Shown: piece by piece, positions 36,518 through 44,202 of the stretch
How the letters are laid out: each line of letters opens with the position of its first letter
How positions within the stretch are numbered: the stretch's first letter is position 1
Assembly (NCBI RefSeq): GCF_014237835.1
Contig: NZ_JACJVI010000006.1
Location: 109,993 to 173,992 of the forward strand
Direction of reading: 5' to 3'
DNA length: 64,000 nucleotides
Source of the DNA: Rhizobium sp. AQ_MP
GTDB lineage: Bacteria; Pseudomonadota; Alphaproteobacteria; Rhizobiales; Rhizobiaceae
Program-made: the position numbers and the translations under genes
The notes under the pieces: model-generated
Told to the model about the DNA's origin: nothing
Seen by the model: only the letters and a program-made list of their open reading frames with translations
The model's database searches: none

Positions 36518-36935
36518 TGAGGTCTCTTTCCGTATGGTCCCGCAATCCCGTGAAACGGCAACTGCAGGCGTTTCTTGTTGCTTGGTTCGCGCCGCAATCG
36601 ACGCAAAAAGAAAGCGGTCCGAAGGGCCGCGTTCTGTGCAGGGGTATAATCGCACCACCAATCGAGGTCAAGAAGGCGCCGGCCGGCATGTGTGTCGAAT
36701 AACCACACGAATTCAATGGGTTGGCAGTGTGGTATTATTTTACCGCACTTTCCGCTGCATTCTCGGGCATTGGCAGAGATATGTGAGCGCTAACGGAAAG
36801 ATTTGTTCCAACCGCCAGTGGAAATGGAATGGGTGTGCCATAGAATCCATCGCAACCTCAGATTTTGCTAATATTGGCATGAACATAATGAAAACATAAA
36901 CCGAACGTATCGGCGAATGCCCAACGGAGATCGCC
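36518..36935. other. gene-free stretch upstream of rplM
   Basis: 418 bases separate divergent rplM and a VOC-fold gene. The rplM leader (36518-36660) is moderately GC-rich; 36710-36900 is clearly more AT-rich than the rest of the window and likely holds both promoters. I see no RNA gene or repeat. Several short frames cross it but none has a binding site with plausible codon use. Confidence 0.6.
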
Positions 36936-37367
36936 ATGACGCTCGAACGCCGCATTTCGCTCATCACTCTCGGCGTCGCAGACGTCGCGCGAAGCACCGA
37001 TTTTTACGCCAGGCTCGGATGGAGCAAATCTTCGGCCTCCAATGACAATGTCACCTTCATACAGCTGAAGGGGACCGTGCTTGGTCTCTTCTCTCGGAAG
37101 AGCCTCGCCGAGGACGCCCATATCGAAGACACGCCTCCCGGCTTTTCCGGCGTGACGCTCGCCTACAACGTCACAAGCGAGATCGGCGTGGATGCCGTGG
37201 TGAAATTCGCCGTGTCCTGCGGTGCCCGCCTGGTGAAGCAACCGCAGAAAGTCTTTTGGGGCGGCTATTCCGGCTACGTCGCCGATCCGGATGGTCATCT
37301 CTGGGAAATCGCCTATAACCCGTTCTTCCCGCAGGATGAGCATGGCCATGTGGTCCTGCCTGTGTGA
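36936..37367 (+). CDS. VOC/glyoxalase-fold protein
   Basis: 143 residues. The two halves begin ISLITLGVADVARSTDFYARLGW and GVTLAYNVTSEIGVDAVVKFAVSCGA, and the end carries GYVADPDGHLWEIAYNP with the Glu metal ligand. This is the form often annotated as glyoxalase/bleomycin resistance-like. Not closely similar to the VOC protein at 33063. Substrate unknown. Confidence 0.85.
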   Translation: MTLERRISLITLGVADVARSTDFYARLGWSKSSASNDNVTFIQLKGTVLGLFSRKSLAEDAHIEDTPPGFSGVTLAYNVTSEIGVDAVVKFAVSCGARLVKQPQKVFWGGYSGYVADPDGHLWEIAYNPFFPQDEHGHVVLPV

Positions 37368-37482
37368 TCCTTCGAATTCTAGCGATTTCGCTTGGCACCT
37401 GTTAAGCGGCTTCGCCTAGACTTTCATGTGGGACAAGATGGATGGGTAGACCACGGGCCCTGGCGGGCCGGGAGGAACGTCC

Positions 37483-37947
37483 ATGAACCACGACACCTAC
37501 CTCAACAGCTATCTTGCCGATATTCTTGTCGCGGCCAAGAACGTGGCCGTGCTGGGTGCATCCCCGGACGACAAGCGTCCAAGCCACTGGATATCGGGCT
37601 TCCTTCTCGGCAAGGGATATCATGTCTTCCCGGTCAATCCCCAGCATCGCGGTGAGTTGATCCTCGGGCAGAGGGTCTATGGTACATTGGCCGAGATCGA
37701 GGAGCCCATACACCTTGTCGATGTCTTCCGTCGTTCAGAGCATCTGGGAGCGATCGTCGAGGAGGTCCTGGAGATGCGGCCTCTCCCTTCGGCCATCTGG
37801 TGTCAGCTGGGCGTAAGAGACGATGCGGCAGCGGCCAGAGCGGAAGCTGCCGGGATAAAGGTCGTCATGAACCGCGCGCTGGTATCGGAATATCCCCTGG
37901 TCTACGAGCGCCTGCATGCGACGGCGCAGCGGGGACATGCCGCCTGA
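37483..37947 (+). CDS. CoA-binding domain protein (YccU-like), variant copy
   Basis: 154 residues, one CoA_binding_2 Rossmann domain: NVAVLGASPDDKRPSHWISGFLLGKGYHVFPVNP. It is clearly paralogous to the gene at 38422. The C-terminal conserved region, which reads VVMDRCP in the paralogue, is VVMNRALVSEYP here, so the cysteine is gone. It has an extra C-terminal tail of about 10 residues. Start ATG 37483 has GGGAGGAAC upstream. Function of the family is unclear. Confidence 0.82.
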   Translation: MNHDTYLNSYLADILVAAKNVAVLGASPDDKRPSHWISGFLLGKGYHVFPVNPQHRGELILGQRVYGTLAEIEEPIHLVDVFRRSEHLGAIVEEVLEMRPLPSAIWCQLGVRDDAAAARAEAAGIKVVMNRALVSEYPLVYERLHATAQRGHAA

Positions 37948-37960
37948 CGGATAAGGTTTC

Positions 37961-38305
37961 TCAGAACCGCACGATCGGCTTGCCGAAGCCGAAGGAGCGC
38001 GACTCGGGATCGAAATCCTGGCAGTTCAGAACCGGACAGCGAGCCGCGTCGCGCGTGGGCACATAAGCACGCTCGGCATATTCGTGCGGATCGCACATGG
38101 CAGTCCGGGTGACGTACCGATCGTAAAGCGTCATGCCCTTCACCCGTGTCGAGGGATAACGCAGAATGACGGCGCCCTCGTTGAGGACGCGCTCGCGCAC
38201 CTGATCGCATGTGAGGGCGGTGGAGTTGTAGCGCGAGATCGCAAGCGCCGGCTGGGCCAGCAAAATCGATGCGACGGTCGCGATGGCAAGCTGTGTCGTG
38301 CGCAT
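37961..38305 (-). CDS. hypothetical secreted protein
   Basis: 114 residues with a Sec signal (MRTTQLAIATVASILLAQPALA-IS). The mature part has four Cys (TALTCDQVRERV, TAMCDPHEYA, ARCPVLNCQ), likely two periplasmic disulfides. It lies between the two CoA-binding paralogues on the opposite strand. A good binding site (AGGAGG) precedes the ATG. No known function, although the ...LTCxxVRxxV... pattern is common in small rhizobial exported proteins. Confidence 0.75.
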   Translation of the reverse strand: MRTTQLAIATVASILLAQPALAISRYNSTALTCDQVRERVLNEGAVILRYPSTRVKGMTLYDRYVTRTAMCDPHEYAERAYVPTRDAARCPVLNCQDFDPESRSFGFGKPIVRF

Positions 38306-38421
38306 GTCGGTCCTCCTTCAGATGGCTTGGTCAACGTGTATCCGGGCAGTGCGGTTCCGCCTTGTTGTCGAAGACGCCCACACCATCTAAGTCTCATCTC
38401 AGCACAGAAAAGGAGAGGGAG

Positions 38422-38853
38422 ATGGCCGATCACGATCACTACAGCGCGGACGAGCTCAGGGACATCCTCGTTAATGTTCGAACCATCGCGCTTCTCGGCG
38501 CCTCGCCCAAGCCCGATCGGCCGAGCTTCGGCGTCATGCGCTTTCTTCTTTCAAAGGGCTATACGGTATATCCGGTCAATCCGGGGCAGGCCGGCAAGGA
38601 GATCCTCGGTCAGACCGTCTATGCGACCATGGCCGACATCCCCCAAGCAATCGACATGGTCGATGTCTTCCGGGCGCCTGAGTATCTCGGGGAAGTGGTG
38701 GCCGAATCGCTCGCCCTGCAGAACCGCCCGAAGGTCATCTGGGGTCAGCTCTCCGTGCGCGACGACGAGGCCGTGAAGCCAGCGGAAGCCGCCGGCATCC
38801 GAGTGGTCATGGATCGCTGCCCGGCAATCGAAATCCCAAGGCTCGGTCTCTGA
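38422..38853 (+). CDS. CoA-binding domain protein (YccU-like)
   Basis: 143 residues from ATG 38422 with AGGAGAGGG upstream. CoA_binding_2 domain with TIALLGASPKPDRPSFGVMRFLLSKGYTVYPVNP, IDMVDVFRAPEYLG and the canonical VVMDRCPAIEIPRL end. About 45 percent identical by eye to the protein at 37483, indicating local duplication with one intervening gene. The start at 38269 of the long frame is not supported. Confidence 0.87.
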   Translation: MADHDHYSADELRDILVNVRTIALLGASPKPDRPSFGVMRFLLSKGYTVYPVNPGQAGKEILGQTVYATMADIPQAIDMVDVFRAPEYLGEVVAESLALQNRPKVIWGQLSVRDDEAVKPAEAAGIRVVMDRCPAIEIPRLGL

Positions 38854-38857
38854 CGCG

Positions 38858-39289
38858 TCAGGCCTCGATCAGCAGATCGGGGTTGGCTCTTAGGGCGTTC
38901 AGCGTATCGGCATTGCCGCAATATTCGACAAAGGTCCGCTCGGCCTTGCCCTGCTGCAGATGGTTGCGGCAGGTGTCTTTCGACGAACACTGGGCGCAGG
39001 TGACCTGCATGTCACGGAAGACGTGGCGCATGCGATACTCGACCTCCGCCGGATCGATGTTCAGGGCCCGCATCATCGCCGGCATCTCATCGGCGGCATG
39101 CGGCCAGGCCTTCACAAGAGCCAAGAGCTGATGGCTGCTGAGGCCGCAATCCTCGGCCAGTGCCTCGACCTCGGCATCGGATAGGCCGGCGAGCATGTCG
39201 CTTTCGGAGGCGTGTTCAAAGCCCTGGGCGAACCAGGAGAGGATTTGCTGCACGGTGTGGCGGACCGGATCGGCGATCGTCAGTGTCAT
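38858..39289 (-). CDS. DUF6455-type cysteine-containing protein
   Basis: 143 residues from ATG 39289, with AGGAGAG 5 bases upstream. The C-terminal part has CAQCSSKDTCRNHLQQ and VEYCGNADTLN, four cysteines that could bind a metal or cluster. The family name is from memory. An exact FNR/FixK-like box lies about 52 bases upstream of the start, so expression under low oxygen is plausible. Confidence 0.78.
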   Translation of the reverse strand: MTLTIADPVRHTVQQILSWFAQGFEHASESDMLAGLSDAEVEALAEDCGLSSHQLLALVKAWPHAADEMPAMMRALNIDPAEVEYRMRHVFRDMQVTCAQCSSKDTCRNHLQQGKAERTFVEYCGNADTLNALRANPDLLIEA

Positions 39290-39340
39290 GGGGCTCTCCT
39301 TTGACTGTGAAGGAGAATGACAGGGGCGCGCCATTGCGCA

Positions 39341-39354
39341 TTGACTTCGATCAA
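39341..39354. promoter_or_regulatory. FNR/FixK-type anaerobox
   Basis: TTGAC-TTCG-ATCAA fits the TTGAY-N4-RTCAA consensus completely. The centre is about 58 bases upstream of the minus-strand DUF6455 start; a transcription start about 41 bases from the centre would leave a 16-17 base leader, the classic activation position. It also lies about 102 bases upstream of metY. Confidence 0.6.
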
Positions 39355-39456
39355 GCAGAATTTTCCTGCCGACAGGGCTCACTTTGGAATAATCCTGGCT
39401 GACATCGGTGGACGAGTGACTATGATCCGGCCCGAAGTCATCAAGGGAGGACCACA

Positions 39457-40743
39457 ATGTCGGAGAAAAACCCGGGTTTCGCAACGCTTGCCATCCATGC
39501 GGGTGCCCAGCCGGACCCCACGACAGGCGCACGCATCACGCCGATCTACCAGACCACGGCCTACGTCTTCAACGACAGCGATCATGCCGCAAATCTCTTT
39601 GCGCTGAAGGAGTTCGGCAATATCTACACCCGCATCATGAACCCCACCCAGGGCGTTCTGGAAGAGCGGGTCGCAGCCCTTGAAGGCGGTACGGCAGCGC
39701 TCGCGGTCGCCTCGGGCCATGCCGCCCAGCTCCTCATCTTCCACACCCTGATGCAGCCGGGCGACAACTTCGTCGCGGCGAAGAAGCTCTATGGCGGCTC
39801 GATCAACCAGTTCGGCCATGCCTTCAAGAATTTCGGCTGGCAGGTGCGCTGGGCCGATCCCGCCTATCCGGAGAGCTTCGCAGCCCAGATCGATGAGAAG
39901 ACCAAGGCCGTCTACATCGAAAGCCTGGCGAACCCTGGCGGCACCTTCGTGGATATCGCCGCGATTGCCGACGTCGCCCACCGCCACGGTCTGCCGCTGA
40001 TCGTCGACAACACCATGGCTAGCCCCTACCTCATCCGCCCGCTGGAGCATGGCGCCGACATCATCGTGCATTCGGCCACAAAGTTCCTCGGCGGCCACGG
40101 CAATTCCATGGGCGGCATCATCGTCGATGGCGGCACCTTCGACTGGTCGGTCAAAGCGGGCAAGTATCCCATGCTGTCGGAGCCGCGCCCGGAGTATAAT
40201 GGCGTCGTCCTGCACCAGACCTTCGGCAATTTCGCCTTCGCCATCGCCTGCCGCGTGCTTGGCCTGCGCGACCTCGGGCCGGCGATCGCGCCGATGAATG
40301 CCTTCCTCCTGCTGACAGGCATCGAGACGCTGCCTCTGCGCATGCAGCGCCACTGCGACAACGCCATGAAGGTCGCGACCTGGCTGAAGAGTCATCCGAA
40401 GGTCGCCTGGGTCAATTATGCAGGCCTTCCCGACGATCCGAACAATGCGCTCCAGAAGCGTTATTCCCCGAAGGGCGCCGGTTCTGTCTTCACCTTCGGC
40501 ATCAAGGGTGGGCTGGAAGCCGGCAAGGCGCTGGTTGGCGGGCTGAAGCTCTTCTCGCACCTGGCGAACATCGGCGACACGCGCTCGCTGATCATCCATC
40601 CGGCCTCGACCACCCATGCGCAGCTCACCGAAGCCCAGCAGATCGCCGCCGGTGCTGGACCTGACGTCGTGCGCCTCTCGATCGGTATCGAGGATGCCGA
40701 GGACATCATCGCCGATCTCGAACAGGCTCTGGCCTCTGCCTGA
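39457..40743 (+). CDS. metY: O-acetylhomoserine sulfhydrylase (aminocarboxypropyltransferase)
   Basis: 428 residues. PLP enzyme of the Cys/Met metabolism family that makes homocysteine from O-acetylhomoserine and sulfide. N-terminal FATLAIHAGAQPDPTTGAR, YTRIMNPTQGVLEERVAALEGG, and the PLP lysine in HSATKFLGGHG are typical of MetY. ATG 39457 has AAGGGAGGA upstream. I looked for a SAM-II riboswitch upstream and do not see one. Confidence 0.94.
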   Translation: MSEKNPGFATLAIHAGAQPDPTTGARITPIYQTTAYVFNDSDHAANLFALKEFGNIYTRIMNPTQGVLEERVAALEGGTAALAVASGHAAQLLIFHTLMQPGDNFVAAKKLYGGSINQFGHAFKNFGWQVRWADPAYPESFAAQIDEKTKAVYIESLANPGGTFVDIAAIADVAHRHGLPLIVDNTMASPYLIRPLEHGADIIVHSATKFLGGHGNSMGGIIVDGGTFDWSVKAGKYPMLSEPRPEYNGVVLHQTFGNFAFAIACRVLGLRDLGPAIAPMNAFLLLTGIETLPLRMQRHCDNAMKVATWLKSHPKVAWVNYAGLPDDPNNALQKRYSPKGAGSVFTFGIKGGLEAGKALVGGLKLFSHLANIGDTRSLIIHPASTTHAQLTEAQQIAAGAGPDVVRLSIGIEDAEDIIADLEQALASA

Positions 40744-40752
40744 CCATCCAAA

Positions 40753-40778
40753 GGCGGCGCTGTACGGACAGCGCCGCC
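40753..40778 (+). terminator. hairpin between metY and cupin gene
   Basis: Perfect 11-bp stem GGCGGCGCTGT / ACAGCGCCGCC with ACGG loop, 9 bases after the metY stop. It has no U-tract, so it may protect the metY mRNA or attenuate rather than terminate. Confidence 0.5.
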
Positions 40779-40797
40779 CCGCAATTCGGAGAGCATC

Positions 40798-41142
40798 ATG
40801 AGCCTTGTCTTGCCGTTTGATCCCGCGACCGCCACGCCGGAAGAGGGTGCTCCAGCCCCTGATCGCCTGATCTCGGGTGATCCGCGCTTCACCACCTGGA
40901 ACATCGAGGAAGCCGAAGGCGGCGTCTATGCCGGGATCTGGCAGTCGACGCCGGGCAAGTGGCGGATCGTCTACGACGAATGGGAATATTTCCACATTCT
41001 CGAAGGGCACTCGGTTGTCACCGAGGACGGTGGAGAGCCGATCCATTTGAGAGCCGGCGACCGCCTGATCCTCAGACCCGGCTTCAATGGAACCTGGGAA
41101 GTGCTTGAAACGACTCGCAAGGACTATGTCATCAGGCTCTAG
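40798..41142 (+). CDS. cupin-domain protein (Cupin_3)
   Basis: 114 residues, single cupin barrel: GIWQSTPGKWRIVYDEWEYFHILEGHSVVTEDGG and LRAGDRLILRPGFNGTWEV. Members of this group resemble (S)-ureidoglycine aminohydrolase-like cupins but function is unknown. Probably co-transcribed with metY (54-base gap). Its stop overlaps the GST stop on the other strand by 4 bases. Confidence 0.85.
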   Translation: MSLVLPFDPATATPEEGAPAPDRLISGDPRFTTWNIEEAEGGVYAGIWQSTPGKWRIVYDEWEYFHILEGHSVVTEDGGEPIHLRAGDRLILRPGFNGTWEVLETTRKDYVIRL

Positions 41143-41798
41143 CTCGTGGCCTTCATTCGGGCCGCGATAGCTTCATGCTCCGCGACCATGGCCGCGTCTT
41201 CTGCTGAGACCTTCGCAATGCTGGCACGGCCGCCGATCCGCTCCATGTAAGCCTGGAATGCTGGGCGTGCCTCGACCAGACCGAACATCGTCGTCCAGCG
41301 CAGCGCGATTCCCCAGAGCAGATCGGCCGCCGTGAAACGTTCGCCCAGCAGATACGGTCCCTTCTTCAAGGTCTCATCCAGGAGGTCGATCAGCGACTCA
41401 TAGCTGGCATAGGGCGTCTCGTTCATCGATCCCGGCTCGCGCTTCATGTAACGGTCCACCACCGCCGGTTCGAAGCAGCTTCCATAGATGAACAGCCAGC
41501 GGACATAGGCGCCGCGATCGGGATCAGTCAGCGCCGGGGCAAGTCCTGCTTCCGGGAAAAGATCCGCGAGATAGAGGTAAATTGCGCCCTGTTCGGTGAC
41601 GAACGTGCCATCGACACGCACCGCCGGCACCTTGCCGAGCGGATTGATCGCCAGGTAGGCATGCTGGCGCTGCTCGCCCGTCTTCATGTTCAGCACATGG
41701 AGATCATAAGGCACCTTGAGCTCTTCCAGCAGCACGCGCGCACCGGTGGCGCGGGTCTGGGGCGAGTAGAAGAGGGTGATTTGATGGTCTTTGCTCAT
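41139..41798 (-). CDS. glutathione S-transferase
   Basis: 219 residues. N-terminal thioredoxin-like domain (ITLFYSPQTRATGARVLLEELKVPYDLHVL, then NPLGKVPAVRVDG and TEQGAIYLYLADLFP) and an all-helical C-terminal domain (ERFTAADLLWGIALRW). A Ser/Thr near residue 12 is the likely glutathione-activating residue. It is divergent from a WYL-type regulator with a repeat-containing promoter between, which suggests regulation by that gene. Confidence 0.9.
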   Translation of the reverse strand: MSKDHQITLFYSPQTRATGARVLLEELKVPYDLHVLNMKTGEQRQHAYLAINPLGKVPAVRVDGTFVTEQGAIYLYLADLFPEAGLAPALTDPDRGAYVRWLFIYGSCFEPAVVDRYMKREPGSMNETPYASYESLIDLLDETLKKGPYLLGERFTAADLLWGIALRWTTMFGLVEARPAFQAYMERIGGRASIAKVSAEDAAMVAEHEAIAARMKATS

Positions 41799-41861
41799 TG
41801 GAAGTCTCCCATTTGGAAATTGGATGTGCCGTTTGGCGACGAAGGGAGATTACGCCACCAT

Positions 41862-41882
41862 ACCTGTCAGAGTGTGTCAGGT
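41862..41882. promoter_or_regulatory. candidate operator between GST gene and WYL regulator
   Basis: A 21-base imperfect palindrome (ACCTG...CAGGT) contains the direct repeat TGTCAG-N4-TGTCAG, spaced one helical turn. It lies midway in the 119-base divergent promoter region, 35 bases before the regulator ATG, and is likely the regulator's own site (inference). Confidence 0.5.
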
Positions 41883-41917
41883 TGGTTTAGTATGATGCCC
41901 GATAGGGAGATTTTCCG

Positions 41918-42916
41918 ATGCGGGCGAGCCGGCTCATCAACATCCTGACGACGCTCCAGGCAAAGGGGCTGGTGACGGCCGAGGCACTGGCCGACGAGAA
42001 CGACGTTTCGGTGCGCACCATCTATCGCGACATCGATGCGCTCACGCTTTCGGGCATCCCCGTCTACAGCGAGCGCGGCTCGGACGGCGGCTACCGGCTG
42101 CTGGACGGCTATCGCGTGCGCCTGAACGGCCTCACGCCAGCCGAGGCGGAGGCGATGTTTCTATCCGGTATTCCTGGTGCCGCTGCCGATCTCGGCCTGG
42201 GGTCGCTGATGGCCGGCGCCCAGAAGAAGCTGACGGCTGCCCTGCCGGAAGACCTGCGTGAAAGCGCGCGGCGCATGCAGCAGAAATTCCACCTCGATGC
42301 GCCGGCCTGGCTCGCCGAGGGTGAACAGCCCGTCTATCTGCAGGCTATTGCCGATGCCGTGTGGAACTCCAAGCGCATCCGCATGCGCTACCGCTCCTGG
42401 AAGGCGGAAAAGAACCGCGTGGCCGAACCGCTCGGCATCGTGATGAAAGGCGGCGCATGGTATCTCGTCGCGCGGGTCGAAGCCACGCCGCGAACCTACC
42501 GCATTTCCCGCGTGCTCGACCTGATCGTGACCGAAGAGCGCTTCGACTGGCCGAAAGACTTCGATCTCGCAGACTACTGGACCGAAAACACCCGCCGCCT
42601 GGAGCTCGAGCTTTACCCGAACTGGGCCGTGATCCGTCTCTCAGCCTGGGGGCTCAAAGAGATCGAGCATATGGCACCGCCCTACGTCCGCGCCCATCTC
42701 GAATTCATCGGCGAAACCGACGAGCAGGGCAAGCGGACCGTGCGGCTGCCCGTGGCCCATGAGCGCATGGCCGTGTCCGAGATGCTGAAGCTTGGAACCG
42801 AGGTCGAGGTTCTCGAGCCGCCGGAACTGCGGCACGCCATGCGGCGGACGATCGAAACCCTGATGGGGCGCTACGGCGAAACGCCCGGCCTCAGCCGGCC
42901 CGACCTTACCAGGTAA
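41918..42916 (+). CDS. YafY-type HTH and WYL domain transcriptional regulator
   Basis: 332 residues. DeoR-like winged HTH at the N-terminus (RLINILTTLQAKGLVTAEALADENDVSVRTIYRDIDAL), followed by a WYL domain (about residues 140-215, with RIRMRYRSW and GGAWYLVARVE) and a C-terminal extension. WYL domains often sense nucleotides or small ligands. ATG 41918 follows GGGAGA. It is divergent from the GST gene; its 3' end overlaps the P450 3' end by 11 bases. Confidence 0.9.
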   Translation: MRASRLINILTTLQAKGLVTAEALADENDVSVRTIYRDIDALTLSGIPVYSERGSDGGYRLLDGYRVRLNGLTPAEAEAMFLSGIPGAAADLGLGSLMAGAQKKLTAALPEDLRESARRMQQKFHLDAPAWLAEGEQPVYLQAIADAVWNSKRIRMRYRSWKAEKNRVAEPLGIVMKGGAWYLVARVEATPRTYRISRVLDLIVTEERFDWPKDFDLADYWTENTRRLELELYPNWAVIRLSAWGLKEIEHMAPPYVRAHLEFIGETDEQGKRTVRLPVAHERMAVSEMLKLGTEVEVLEPPELRHAMRRTIETLMGRYGETPGLSRPDLTR

Positions 42917-44153
42917 GGTCGAACCGCTCCAGCCCGTGGAAATGATAGACATCCTTCACTTGAGGAGCCTGCGCGATCTTCAGGCCCGGCAACCGCTTGA
43001 AGAGCAGCGGCAGCACGATGTTGAGCTCGAGCCTTGCGAGAGGCGCGCCGATGCAGAAATGGATGCCGGCACCGAAGGAGAGATTGGCCCCTTCGTCGCG
43101 ACCCGGCTTGAAGGTCAGAGGCTCCGGAAACTTCTGCGGATCGAGATTGGCCGCGGCGAGGATGAGGCTCACCTTGTCGCCACGCTCGAAAGACACACCG
43201 TCGATCTCGCAGGGCTCCAGGCACCAGCGCTGGAAGATATGCACCGGCGCGCAGATCCTGAGTGTCTCCTCGACGGTGCGCTCGGTCGTTTTCTCGTCGG
43301 TAAACAGGGTTGCCGGATCGATGCCGCTGTCGAGGATGACCCGCACCGAATTGCCGATCTGGTGCACGGTGGCCTCATGCCCGGCATTGAGCAGCACGAT
43401 CGTCGTCGAGATCAGCTCGTCCTCGGTAAGGAACTGGCCCTTGTGCTCGGTATGGATCATGTGGCTCAGGAGATCGTCGCGTGGCTCGGCGCGACGCTCC
43501 GCGATCACCGTGCGCACGTAATCGGCAAACTCCTTTGCCGAGCGGTCTGCCGCCTCCTCGTCGGCGCGGGTCCGCTTGAACATGTACATGCCGACATAGT
43601 CGTGGCTCCATTTGAGAAGCTGCGGTCCCATCTCCTCGGGGATGCCGATCATCCGGGCAATCATCGTCACCGGAATGATGTCGGCAAACGTGGACAGCAG
43701 CTCGGTCTTGCCGTCCTTCTCGAAGCCGTCGATCAGCCGGTTAGCGAGTTCTTCGATCTCGCCTGTCATCTTCTCGACATGGCGGGAAACGAAGGCGCGG
43801 TTGACGAGCGTGCGAAGCCGCGTGTGTTCCGGCGGCTCGATCTCGAGCAGCGAATGCTCCTCGGCCTTGTCGAAATGGCGCGTATGGGCGGCAGGCTCGG
43901 GCAGGCCGAGCTCCTCGCGCGTCGCGACATGCAGGATCTGCCGGCCGAAGCGCCGGTCACGCAACAGCGCGTTCACATGATCGTAGCCGGTAAAGAACCA
44001 CTGCTTCTGCTCTTCCCAGAAGAAGGTCGGACAGCTCGCATGCAGGGCCGCATAGGCGCGGTTCGGATCGCTGAAGAAAGCCGGATCGCGCGCATCCAGA
44101 GAGACGCGACGGGTGGTGGGGTCGATGGAGAGATAGGTCATTGCGTGTGTCAT
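42906..44153 (-). CDS. cytochrome P450
   Basis: 415 residues, soluble bacterial class I type. I-helix NAGHEATVHQIGN (residues 256-268), ExxR motif ETLR at 296-299, and heme loop FGAGIHFCIGAPLARLE with the thiolate ligand Cys367 are intact. No ferredoxin or reductase gene is adjacent, so electrons must come from elsewhere. The substrate cannot be told; the AGHE-A variant of AGxET is common in CYP families that act on terpenoids or fatty acids. Confidence 0.92.
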   Translation of the reverse strand: MTHAMTYLSIDPTTRRVSLDARDPAFFSDPNRAYAALHASCPTFFWEEQKQWFFTGYDHVNALLRDRRFGRQILHVATREELGLPEPAAHTRHFDKAEEHSLLEIEPPEHTRLRTLVNRAFVSRHVEKMTGEIEELANRLIDGFEKDGKTELLSTFADIIPVTMIARMIGIPEEMGPQLLKWSHDYVGMYMFKRTRADEEAADRSAKEFADYVRTVIAERRAEPRDDLLSHMIHTEHKGQFLTEDELISTTIVLLNAGHEATVHQIGNSVRVILDSGIDPATLFTDEKTTERTVEETLRICAPVHIFQRWCLEPCEIDGVSFERGDKVSLILAAANLDPQKFPEPLTFKPGRDEGANLSFGAGIHFCIGAPLARLELNIVLPLLFKRLPGLKIAQAPQVKDVYHFHGLERFDLTW

Positions 44154-44202
44154 GCCCTCTGTTTATCCCCTCGACGCCGTTCCGCAAGGGGAGAGGGCCA
44201 CA

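Noticed and set aside
39290..39456. Possible SAM-II riboswitch upstream of metY
   Set aside because: The region was read for the conserved SAM-II pseudoknot segments and none are present; only an anaerobox and a ribosome binding site are clear.
39379..41046. A 555-codon minus-strand frame across metY
   Set aside because: MetY on the plus strand is unambiguous and the minus frame has no recognisable sequence.
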